This document shows positions 1 to 5,291 of a DNA stretch of 12,756 nucleotides, piece after piece. Every line of letters starts with the position of its first letter. The stretch's first letter is position 1. Under the pieces are notes generated by a model. It was not told where the DNA came from. It searched no databases and saw only the letters and a list, made by a program, of their open reading frames with translations. A program made the translations under genes and the position numbers. Source of the stretch: Bacteroidota bacterium (lineage in GTDB: Bacteria; Bacteroidota; Bacteroidia; UKL13-3); assembly GCA_947449515.1 (NCBI GenBank), contig CANFSD010000032.1:1-12756 (forward strand), given 5' to 3'.

Positions 1-189
1 AGATTCAATATTGATGGCAAATTCACAATTTTCGCCTTCTTCTTTTTCAAAAGGGTCTATTCTTTCAATAGGAATATTTTCGGTAAAAGTATGAGGAAGT
101 TCTTTGAGCAGCGCCTGTGGCCCTAGCTTTGCGCCTTTTTTGCCTGCTCCAAAATCTGATTCAATTGTAATTATTTTAACATTTTTCAC
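1..189 (-). CDS. Ureohydrolase (arginase/agmatinase family), N-terminal part, cut by window start
   Basis: The minus strand reads an open frame of 63 codons from a GTG at 189-187 to the window edge. The N-terminus has a short beta strand (VKIITIES) followed by GAGKKGAKLGPQALL at residues about 14-28. This is the Gly-rich entry loop typical of arginase/agmatinase proteins, which hydrolyse arginine or agmatine to urea plus ornithine or putrescine with a two-manganese centre. The metal-binding Asp/His motifs would lie beyond the window, so the substrate cannot be decided from the sequence. Its divergent neighbour is an arginine decarboxylase that makes agmatine, which favours an agmatinase-type role by context (inference). 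A GGAGG sits at 198-194, four bases before the GTG. This is one of few Shine-Dalgarno-like sequences in the window, and it decides the start because no in-frame ATG exists nearby. Confidence 0.8.
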   Translation of the reverse strand, partial: MKNVKIITIESDFGAGKKGAKLGPQALLKELPHTFTENIPIERIDPFEKEEGENCEFAINIES

Positions 190-214
190 AAAACCTCCAA
201 AGGATGGTGTGTGG

Positions 215-222
215 CAAATATA
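215..222 (-). promoter_or_regulatory. Probable Bacteroidota -7 box for the ureohydrolase gene
   Basis: On the minus strand these bases read TATATTTG, a full match to the Bacteroidota TAnnTTTG element. It lies 26 bases before the GTG, which gives a short leader containing the GGAGG. A -33 TTTG is not clear; only a TTTT is seen about 19 bases upstream. Confidence 0.45.
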
Positions 223-345
223 TAGGTATTGGTTCGAGCTAAAATAAAAAGCTTAATAACAGGCTGTTTATAATTAATTTTAATTCATGATTTATTTATA
301 TAAAATAACCTTTCGCTTTTCTTAAAATTGTACAAAATTTTAAAA

Positions 346-1752
346 TTGAGCACACTTAATATAAAGAACCGGTATACCGATTTAATTCACCAGACCTTTT
401 TCTTTCCACGACATGGTTTTGAGGTGGCAAACGACCAATTGAGTTTTCATGGCATTGATTTGATGGAACTCATTGAAAAACATGGTTCTCCATTAAAATT
501 TTCCTACCTACCAAAAATCAATTCTCAAATAGAAAAGGCTAGGGATTTATTTGCTAGGGCCTTTGAGAAATATGAATACAATGGCAAATACAACTATTGC
601 TATTGTACCAAAAGCTCGCATTTTAATTTTGTATTGAAGCAAGTTTTAAAAAGTGGCGTTGATTTAGAAACAAGTTCGGCCTTTGATCTTTCAATAATTG
701 AACGTCTTGAACAAAAAGGCAAATTTGATAAAAGCCAATACATCATTTGTAACGGATACAAAACAGAACAATACGCCCAAAATATGGGTGATTTGGTTTC
801 AAAGGGTTTTGAAAATTTGGTTTGTGTCTTAGACAATCCCGATGAATTTGAGCTAATCAATAAATATACAACCAAACCTACACAATTGGGCATTCGCATT
901 GCCACAGAAGAAGAACCTAATTTTCTGGTATATACTTCTCGCTTAGGCATGAGCCACAAGAAAATTATTGAATTGTACCAAGAGAAAATTGAAAATAACC
1001 CCAATTTTAAACTTAAACTGTTGCACTTCTTCGTAAATTCAGGCATTAGAGATACTACTTATTTTTGGAGTGAACTTACCCGCTTGGTGAATGTTTATTG
1101 TGATGTAAAAGAAGTTTGCCCAGATCTTGAAACCCTTGATATTGGAGGGGGCATGCCAATTTATACTTCCCTTGGGGTTGAGTATGATTATGCTTACATG
1201 ATTGACCAAATTGTTTATTATATAAAGGCTATTTGCGATAACAGAGGAGTGCCAGTTCCAAACCTTTTTACCGAATTTGGTTCATTCACAGTAGGTGAAA
1301 GTGGCGGTATGATATACTCTATTATTGGGCAGAAAGAGCAGAACGACAAGGAATTATGGTATATCATTAATAGTTCTTTTATTACCACACTACCAGATAC
1401 CTGGGGAATTGGTCAGAAGTTTATTATGTTGGCCATTAATAATTGGGACAAAGAATTTCAACGTATCAATTTAGGCGGATTAACCTGCGATAGCCAAGAT
1501 TTTTATAACTCAGATACCAATACCAACCAGGTTTTTATGCCCAAAATAAAACCAGGAGAAGTATTGCACATGGGATTCTTCCATACCGGCGCCTACCAAG
1601 AGAGTTTGGGGGGTTATGGTGGTATTCAGCATTGTTTAATACCTGCACCCAAACATGTACTCATAGACCAAGATGAAGAAGGGAATATTACATACGAAGT
1701 CTTTGCCGAAGCACAAAATGCAGAGAGTATGTTAAATATTTTAGGTTATTAG
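346..1752 (+). CDS. speA: Arginine decarboxylase (short SpeA-type, PLP fold type III)
   Basis: The likely product converts arginine to agmatine in the cytoplasm, the first step of the agmatine route to putrescine. From the 346 start (468 aa) an N-terminal alanine-racemase-like barrel carries CYCTKSSHF, in which K89 is the expected Schiff-base lysine for PLP. A glycine loop DIGGGMP follows at 265-271, then TEFGS at 309-313, where the Glu sits at the cofactor pyridine/phosphate side. The C-terminal beta domain has LTCDSQD with C381, matching the catalytic Cys loop of ornithine/arginine decarboxylases. The protein is much shorter than the roughly 650 aa E. coli SpeA and resembles the compact Bacteroidota version. 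No ATG is available. TTG at 346 puts the conserved YTDLIHQTF near residue 10; TTG at 328 would add six residues and cannot be excluded. The divergent ureohydrolase supports a polyamine role. The substrate is inferred from overall similarity, since related decarboxylases use other amino acids. Confidence 0.88.
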   Translation: MSTLNIKNRYTDLIHQTFFFPRHGFEVANDQLSFHGIDLMELIEKHGSPLKFSYLPKINSQIEKARDLFARAFEKYEYNGKYNYCYCTKSSHFNFVLKQVLKSGVDLETSSAFDLSIIERLEQKGKFDKSQYIICNGYKTEQYAQNMGDLVSKGFENLVCVLDNPDEFELINKYTTKPTQLGIRIATEEEPNFLVYTSRLGMSHKKIIELYQEKIENNPNFKLKLLHFFVNSGIRDTTYFWSELTRLVNVYCDVKEVCPDLETLDIGGGMPIYTSLGVEYDYAYMIDQIVYYIKAICDNRGVPVPNLFTEFGSFTVGESGGMIYSIIGQKEQNDKELWYIINSSFITTLPDTWGIGQKFIMLAINNWDKEFQRINLGGLTCDSQDFYNSDTNTNQVFMPKIKPGEVLHMGFFHTGAYQESLGGYGGIQHCLIPAPKHVLIDQDEEGNITYEVFAEAQNAESMLNILGY

Positions 1753-1782
1753 TTTGCGAAAAGGAGATTTATTCTATATTTG
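1753..1782 (+). promoter_or_regulatory. Bacteroidota promoter of the small basic gene
   Basis: A -33 TTTG (1753-1756) and a -7 TATATTTG (1775-1782) are separated by 18 bases, within the range reported for Bacteroidota promoters. The -33 box starts on the base after the arginine decarboxylase stop codon. The predicted start of transcription near 1789 leaves a leader of about 9 A/T-rich bases before the ATG at 1798. The AGGAG at 1762-1766 lies between the boxes and would not be in the mRNA. Confidence 0.72.
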
Positions 1783-1797
1783 CACAAAATTAAAATT

Positions 1798-1935
1798 ATG
1801 GCAACCACCCGTTTGAAAAGAAAAGGCAGAAGAAATAAAGTGTCATCTGTATTGCGTAAAGTAGGCATTAAGGTTAATACCCAATTGGTTAAAATAAAAT
1901 CGCCAAATGCAGAACGTACTGTAATAATAGACTAA
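1798..1935 (+). CDS. Small highly basic protein (45 aa), possibly ribosome or RNA associated
   Basis: The frame starts ATG GCA ACC ACC and encodes MATTRLKRKGRRNK followed by a stretch rich in Lys, Val and Ile. Thirteen of 45 residues are Lys or Arg and only two are acidic, one of them the last residue. There is no signal peptide, membrane segment or cysteine. The basic N-terminal patch (residues 5-14) looks like the RNA-binding tails of small ribosomal proteins, but I do not recognise the family and assign no function. Support for a real gene comes from its surroundings: a well-formed promoter just upstream, an A/T-rich initiation region, and a strong intrinsic terminator 19 bases after the stop. 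It therefore forms its own transcription unit, probably a well expressed one. A ribosomal or nucleoid protein is the simplest guess (inference). Confidence 0.75.
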   Translation: MATTRLKRKGRRNKVSSVLRKVGIKVNTQLVKIKSPNAERTVIID

Positions 1936-1953
1936 TCCTGTCTGAAAGAATTT

Positions 1954-1986
1954 AAAAGCCTTGGTGTTAACATCAAGGCTTTTTTT
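1954..1986 (+). terminator. Rho-independent terminator of the small basic gene
   Basis: AAAGCCTTGGTG (1955-1966) pairs with CATCAAGGCTTT (1971-1982) over 12 base pairs including one G-U, closed by a TTAA loop and followed by T residues to 1986. Confidence 0.92.
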
Positions 1987-1997
1987 ATGCCTTTTTT

Positions 1998-2036
1998 AAA
2001 AAAAAAAGGCGACATTCATTTGAATATCACCTTTTT
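1998..2036 (-). terminator. Rho-independent terminator of tRNA-Leu (possibly bidirectional)
   Basis: On the minus strand AAAAAGGTGATATTCA (2036-2021) pairs with TGAATGTCGCCTTTTT (2018-2003): 16 pairs with two G-U wobbles and a two-base loop, continuing into a run of ten T (2007-1998). The hairpin begins only one base after the tRNA discriminator base. The plus-strand copy ends in five T, so it may also back up the preceding plus-strand terminator. Confidence 0.88.
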
Positions 2037-2037
2037 G

Positions 2038-2121
2038 TGCCGTGGAGGAGACTCGAACTCCCAAGCCCTTGCGAGCACCACCCCCTCAAGATGGCGTGTC
2101 TACCAATTTCACCACCACGGC
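2038..2121 (-). tRNA. tRNA-Leu(GAG)
   Basis: The minus strand folds into a complete class II tRNA of 84 bases. The acceptor GCCGTGG pairs with CCACGGC, and the D arm is GTG/CAC with a loop carrying the usual GG. The anticodon stem CCATC/GGTGG closes loop TTGAGGG, giving anticodon GAG. A long variable arm has stem GCTC/GGGC with loop GCAA, and the T arm GGGAG/CTCCT closes loop TTCGAGT. The discriminator base is A. The 3' CCA is not encoded (the next bases are CAA), so it must be added after transcription. GAG reads CUC and CUU leucine codons. Confidence 0.97.
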
Positions 2122-2130
2122 TAACGGTTT

Positions 2131-2161
2131 CAAAGATGCCTTAAAAACCTGAATTTGACAA
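2131..2161 (-). promoter_or_regulatory. Probable promoter of tRNA-Leu
   Basis: On the minus strand a -33 TTG (2161-2159) is followed after 20 bases by CATCTTTG (2138-2131), which fits TAnnTTTG except for its first base. The predicted start of transcription falls about three bases before the mature tRNA 5' end, so the 5' leader would be very short. Confidence 0.6.
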
Positions 2162-2169
2162 GCGGAAAA

Positions 2170-2322
2170 CTATTTAAATGCAGCTTTAATAGGAGAAATT
2201 AATGCCGAAATTGCAGCAACGGTATTTTCAAAACCATCTACCACCGACTGAAAATCTGTAACAAACAGAACTATCAGGTAGGTGACGAGCGCAATAAAGA
2301 AAAATCGAAGTAATTGATTCAT
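2170..2322 (-). CDS. Small single-pass membrane protein (50 aa), hypothetical
   Basis: The minus strand reads from ATG at 2322 to TAG at 2172-2170. Residues 1-6 (MNQLLR) form a short positive N-terminus, residues 7-22 (FFFIALVTYLIVLFVT) are a clear hydrophobic segment, and the remainder is a mildly amphipathic tail with a basic end (IKAAFK). I do not recognise a family. A full -7 box match lies 21 bases upstream of the ATG, and the ORF ends before the tRNA-Leu promoter, so it fits neatly into a stretch otherwise without a gene. It could share a transcript with tRNA-Leu, since no terminator is seen between them. Arguments against are the small size and the lack of a recognised relative; a chance ORF is possible. 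Confidence 0.5.
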   Translation of the reverse strand: MNQLLRFFFIALVTYLIVLFVTDFQSVVDGFENTVAAISALISPIKAAFK

Positions 2323-2342
2323 TTCAACGGCTTAATGAAAAT

Positions 2343-2350
2343 CAAATTTA
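2343..2350 (-). promoter_or_regulatory. Probable -7 box for the 50-aa membrane ORF
   Basis: The minus strand reads TAAATTTG, a full TAnnTTTG match, 20 bases before the ATG. No TTTG or TTG is visible at the expected -33 distance, so only half of the promoter is supported. Confidence 0.4.
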
Positions 2351-2450
2351 CGGCTTTTTATTATACGGGTTTCAGATGTTTAGAAACATTTTCCCCAATC
2401 CAATAGATATTTTCTAATTTAGTCAACTCAATTATACTCATTCAAGTACC

Positions 2451-3326
2451 ATGATTAATACCCATAAACTAAAGTCAACTCAATTGCTTGTTGAAATTTC
2501 CGAAAATGGAGCAGAGTTAATTTCAGTAAAAGACATCGCTAGTAATTTTGAATTTATGTGGCAGGCCGATCCAAAAATTTGGAATCGTCATGCGCCGGTT
2601 TTGTTTCCAGTGGTAGGAAAATTAAATAATAACCAACTTAAAATTTCAGGTAAGAATTATGAAATGGGTCAACATGGTTTTGCAAGGGACCAGGTTTTTG
2701 AACCCATTGAAATGTATACAGATTTGATTCGTTTGATGCTAAGTTCTTCAGATGTCTCACTCGCAAAATACCCATACGAATTCAGGTTCTTCACTACTTA
2801 TAGTTTAAAAGATAATACGCTTCGCATCGAACACAAAGTAATCAATATGGGAGCGGAGAAAATGTATTTTTCATTGGGTGCCCACCCTGGATTTTTACTG
2901 CCAGTAGCAGTATTGAATCAATTCAAAATTGAATTTGAGCAAACAGAAATTTTTGAAAGGCATTTATTACAAGAAGGGTTGTTTACAGGTAAATCAGAAA
3001 GAATAGAAGCAGAGGGAAAAGTATTGCCATTAAATAATTCATTGTTTGAAAAAGATGCCATTGTTTTCAAAAACCTAAATAGCAAATGGCTTAAATTGGT
3101 TCGAACCGACAGCAATTACAGTATACAAATGAATTTTGAAGGATTTCCATTTATGGGCATTTGGACAAAACCTGGACAGGAGCAATTTATTTGCCTCGAA
3201 CCTTGGCTCGGAATTGCCGATACGCTTGGTTTTACTGGAGAGATGAGTGAAAAAGAAGGAATAATGACCCTAAGCCCAAATGCAGAAATAAGCTTTCATT
3301 ATGAATTAATTTTTACTGCAGGGTAA
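2451..3326 (+). CDS. Aldose 1-epimerase family protein (LacX-like mutarotase)
   Basis: This 291-residue protein fits the galactose mutarotase-like fold, which interconverts alpha and beta anomers of aldoses in the cytoplasm. Visible family marks are HAPVLFPVVGKL at 47-58, GQHGFARD at 73-80 with H75, LGAHPGF at 142-148 with H145 as the likely general acid, and CLEPWLGIAD at 248-257 with E250 as the likely general base. The pattern and length match the LacX-type subgroup rather than GalM (about 340 aa); its true substrate may be a sugar or a sugar phosphate. There is no signal peptide. The ATG at 2451 gives a normal N-terminus. The last 28 bases overlap the 3' end of the convergent membrane-protein gene. 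No terminator hairpin was seen between the two. Confidence 0.9.
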   Translation: MINTHKLKSTQLLVEISENGAELISVKDIASNFEFMWQADPKIWNRHAPVLFPVVGKLNNNQLKISGKNYEMGQHGFARDQVFEPIEMYTDLIRLMLSSSDVSLAKYPYEFRFFTTYSLKDNTLRIEHKVINMGAEKMYFSLGAHPGFLLPVAVLNQFKIEFEQTEIFERHLLQEGLFTGKSERIEAEGKVLPLNNSLFEKDAIVFKNLNSKWLKLVRTDSNYSIQMNFEGFPFMGIWTKPGQEQFICLEPWLGIADTLGFTGEMSEKEGIMTLSPNAEISFHYELIFTAG

Positions 3327-3652
3327 TTGATAAAAAAGTAAAAATAAATTGAACCTGCTGCATAGGCCAACAAGTCAATGGGATCGGCAGTAAATGCGGG
3401 AGTAAAGACAGGAAAAATGCCTTCAAAAACCAAAGAGAAAAGAGCCCAATATAATAGAATTTGTAGTCGCGAATACACAAATTTTTTCGAAATGTATTTT
3501 TGGTGAATCCAAAGCGCCGCTCCCATTACCAAAGGGATTACCAGGAAATCGTCGGCATAAGAAGCAATAATTCCTATTGGATTAGCGAACCATTGCAAGC
3601 ACTTTTCAATCAATAAAAAAAGCAGGAGTATGCTATATCCCCAAAGTTTCAT
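3299..3652 (-). CDS. Four-helix integral membrane protein, unknown function
   Basis: The 117-residue protein has four likely membrane segments at about 4-22, 36-50, 63-82 and 91-110. Distinctive polar positions are the acidic pair in SYADDFLVIP (D34, D35), FEGIFP (E77) and TADPIDLLAY (88-97). I recall a similar Bacteroidota family with a YLDD...P pattern and a FEG...TADP.D..AY pattern, which some databases label 'magnesium citrate secondary transporter'. The protein looks too small to justify that name, so I assign no transport function. The gene is third in a minus-strand operon: its ATG directly follows the TAA of the zinc-ribbon gene, which favours translational coupling. Its 3' end overlaps the aldose epimerase gene antisense by 28 bases. 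Confidence 0.82.
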   Translation of the reverse strand: MKLWGYSILLLFLLIEKCLQWFANPIGIIASYADDFLVIPLVMGAALWIHQKYISKKFVYSRLQILLYWALFSLVFEGIFPVFTPAFTADPIDLLAYAAGSIYFYFFINYPAVKINS

Positions 3653-3955
3653 TTAGCCAGGCATTAAAGCCAAAATGATGGTAATAATGATAAAAAAAGC
3701 AATCAAAAGTATTTGTCCGCTTTGAAGAGATTTTTCAATTAATTTCCAGAGTATACTGTTATTGGCCTGTTTAAGCTTAACCCGTTTCATAAACGGCGTT
3801 CCTTCCCTTTGCTCTTTTTCAAGCTCAGCGCGCTCTTCGCGATATTTTTTGTCTAAAATTTCACCGCAATGTTCGCAAAATGCCTTTTCACCATCCGACC
3901 ATTGCAGGCAATGTTCGCATTTTTTGATGGAGCTATTTGTTTGGGAAGAGTTCAT
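3653..3955 (-). CDS. Zinc-ribbon protein with C-terminal membrane anchor, unknown function
   Basis: The 100-residue protein has three parts. An N-terminal zinc ribbon has two CxxC pairs (C13/C16 and C27/C30) and likely binds one zinc. A charged, helix-prone stretch at about 34-60 is rich in Glu, Lys and Arg. A single C-terminal membrane segment at about 79-98 is rich in Ile and Leu and ends in ALMPG. This is a tail-anchored layout with the zinc ribbon expected in the cytoplasm. No enzyme signature is visible. Its start overlaps the end of the SRPBCC gene by 23 bases and its stop abuts the next ATG, so the three genes are very likely co-transcribed. The partner of the ribbon is unknown; the four-TM protein made from the same transcript is an obvious candidate (inference). 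Confidence 0.8.
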   Translation of the reverse strand: MNSSQTNSSIKKCEHCLQWSDGEKAFCEHCGEILDKKYREERAELEKEQREGTPFMKRVKLKQANNSILWKLIEKSLQSGQILLIAFFIIITIILALMPG

Positions 3956-4391
3956 TTAATCTTTTTTCTCTGTAAGCAAATATCTCTTTCACATTCCGAT
4001 CTACAAAGGCCCAATGAAGAAAAGGTGCAAATATCCATCCTTTCGACTGATAATGAATGGTATCTGTCATAATAGTTTTGCCGTTTTCTTCCCTAAAAGT
4101 ATGGGTATGGTGCCAAATTGTATACGGACCGCTCAATTGCTTGTCAACAAATTGATTGGGAGCATCCCATGCTTCAATCTCAGTTTTCCATCTAAAGGGT
4201 ATTCCAAATAGCTTTATTCGGTATTTAATTATTTGGCCTGGGAACATAGGAATAGGCATTGGAGTCAATATCTTAAAATGAATATTAGGAGGGGTGAGCT
4301 CATTTAAGTTTTCGGCTTTACTAAAAAAATCGAATACCTCGCTTAAAGGACGAAGAATTTCTGTTTGGTAAATGAGTGTTTTGGCTTTCAT
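3933..4391 (-). CDS. SRPBCC family (START/polyketide cyclase-like) ligand-binding protein
   Basis: The 152-residue protein is a complete single SRPBCC domain. It opens with the beta strand TLIYQTEILRPLSEVFDFFS and the family's ELTPP turn (32-36). Paired strands follow, including YRIKLFGIPFRWKTEIEAW (57-75) and YTIWHHTHTF (90-99), then a long C-terminal helix after FVDRNVKEIFAYREKRL. Such domains form a helix-grip pocket for hydrophobic ligands; no catalytic residue is evident, so an enzymatic role is not claimed. Related proteins in Bacteroidota are sometimes mislabelled as sugar epimerases or cyclases. It is the first gene of a three-gene minus-strand operon. Its upstream region is shared with the divergent XRE regulator and contains the palindrome array, the nearest copy 80 bases from this ATG, so it may be controlled by that regulator (inference). 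Confidence 0.87.
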   Translation of the reverse strand: MKAKTLIYQTEILRPLSEVFDFFSKAENLNELTPPNIHFKILTPMPIPMFPGQIIKYRIKLFGIPFRWKTEIEAWDAPNQFVDKQLSGPYTIWHHTHTFREENGKTIMTDTIHYQSKGWIFAPFLHWAFVDRNVKEIFAYREKRLNELFPNK

Positions 4392-4470
4392 ACTAGTATA
4401 AGTAAATAGGAGGGTAAATAGTTTTGATTTCTGCCAATATTACCGATGTTAAGGAGAAATTGTACTGTTT

Positions 4471-4620
4471 TACAATTGTATTTTAGCAGCATTTTCAACT
4501 TTACTAATGTATTGTTATCCAATTAAATAACATAACAAATGTAAAGCATTGATTTTACTACATATCCATACAAATGTAAAGTGAGCGCTTTACAATTGTT
4601 CTTTATTGTTTACATTTGTA
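4471..4620. promoter_or_regulatory. Array of five TACAWWTGTA palindromes, probable operators of the XRE regulator
   Basis: Five near-identical 10-base palindromes lie in the 278-base divergent intergenic region: TACAATTGTA (4471-4480), AACAAATGTA (4534-4543), TACAAATGTA (4569-4578), TACAATTGTT (4591-4600) and TACATTTGTA (4611-4620). Each is flanked by further bases making TTTACA(A/T)TTGT in one orientation. Copies three and four face each other as a 12-base inverted repeat, ACAAATGTAAAG / CTTTACAATTGT, around TGAGCG. Centre spacings are 63, 35, 22 and 20 bases, the last two near two helical turns. A partial copy, TTTACAT, overlaps the start codon at 4665-4671. Position and symmetry suggest operators for a dimeric repressor, most simply the adjacent XRE protein (inference). 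Confidence 0.65.
4611..4618 (+). promoter_or_regulatory. Probable -7 box of the XRE regulator gene, inside an operator copy
   Basis: TACATTTG is a full TAnnTTTG match and lies within the fifth palindrome. It would start transcription near 4625 and leave a leader of about 45 bases. TTTA at 4589-4592 is an imperfect -33 candidate, 18 bases upstream. Binding at this palindrome would block the promoter. Confidence 0.45.
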
Positions 4621-4669
4621 GTGTTGTTAGTTAACAATAGTTAAACACCCTTTAATACCAATACTTTAC

Positions 4670-5128
4670 ATGGATGATTTAAATAAACGTGTGTTAAGTG
4701 TCATGGATGCAATGAACCTTAGTAAAAGTTCTTTTGCTTTGGCGCTAGATATTTCTCTACCAGTCCTTACCCACATTAGTTCTGGTAGGAATAAGCCTGG
4801 TTTGGAGCTAATTCAGAAGGTTTTAAGTAATTTCCCTACCATTAGTCCAGATTGGTTGGTATTAGGAAAAGGTAATATGTATCGTGAGGAGCTTAAAGCA
4901 ATTGATTTAAGTAATGAATTAACTGCATTACAAGAGCTTAGCAAAAAGATACCGCAAATGGCAAATAGTGCCAATCAAGTTGCTAATTACCATGCTATTT
5001 TACTCAAGGAGATCTTGTATCTCAATGAATTAGCGCCCTATTTACGGACCATTCAAAGTAATTCTACTTATTTTCAGGAGGAAATTGCACAAATTGAAAA
5101 TGCAATTATATCTAAATTAAAGAAATAG
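4670..5128 (+). CDS. XRE-family helix-turn-helix transcriptional regulator
   Basis: The 152-residue protein begins with a Cro/CI-type domain at about 4-70. Helices are formed by KRVLSVMDAMNLSKSSFALAL and SLPVLTHISSGRNKPGLELI, where the second contains the recognition region. It is followed by PTISPDWLVLGKGNM (57-70), a signature of many Bacteroidota XRE proteins. Residues 75-152 are helical and heptad-like, probably a dimerisation tail rather than a ligand or peptidase domain; no Ser-Lys autocleavage motif is seen. The ATG at 4670 has no Shine-Dalgarno sequence. The upstream region is packed with TACAWWTGTA palindromes, one over the likely promoter, which points to autorepression and possible control of the divergent SRPBCC operon (inference). 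No toxin or phage gene is adjacent, so a toxin-antitoxin or prophage role is not supported here. Confidence 0.87.
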   Translation: MDDLNKRVLSVMDAMNLSKSSFALALDISLPVLTHISSGRNKPGLELIQKVLSNFPTISPDWLVLGKGNMYREELKAIDLSNELTALQELSKKIPQMANSANQVANYHAILLKEILYLNELAPYLRTIQSNSTYFQEEIAQIENAIISKLKK

Positions 5129-5197
5129 ATTTTATTATTTTAAATATTGATTATTAATACTTTAACTTAAACAATTTTTAGCTTTATTAAAGAACGT

Positions 5198-5216
5198 GTA
5201 TGCTATTTTGGCATAC
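5198..5216. terminator. Weak hairpin between convergent XRE and M48 genes
   Basis: GTATGC (5198-5203) and GCATAC (5211-5216) form a 6-base-pair stem with a 7-base loop, 70 bases after the XRE stop. No clear T run follows on either strand, so termination activity is uncertain. Nothing else was recognised in the 163-base gap 5129-5291. Confidence 0.25.
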
Positions 5217-5291
5217 TTATTTCAAGTAAAAACCGCATATTTCATTTGAGACAGGCGCAAATTTTTAAATAATAAATAGCAGAAATAAAAT

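Noticed and set aside
323..348. Two direct copies of TAAAATTG as possible promoter boxes for the arginine decarboxylase
   Set aside because: Each deviates from TAnnTTTG, no -33 element stands at a suitable distance, and the second copy overlaps the preferred start codon.
600..1046. Open frame of 148 codons on the minus strand
   Set aside because: It lies wholly antisense to the arginine decarboxylase, whose motifs are clear, and shows no family features of its own.
1762..1766. AGGAG as ribosome binding site of the 45-residue protein
   Set aside because: It lies between the -33 and -7 boxes, upstream of the predicted transcription start, and is over 30 bases from the ATG.
2335..2406. Plus-strand 23-codon ORF beginning ATGAAAATC
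   Set aside because: It is very short, has no initiation signal and no continuation, and lies over the promoter region of the opposite-strand ORF.
3299..3652. Naming the four-TM protein a magnesium-citrate transporter
   Set aside because: The label exists in databases for similar-looking small proteins, but 117 residues with four helices show no transporter signature, so the function was left open.
4570..4599. Inverted repeat read as a transcription terminator
   Set aside because: The stem is A/T-rich with a mismatch and no T run follows; its arms are copies of a motif repeated elsewhere in the region, which fits operators better.
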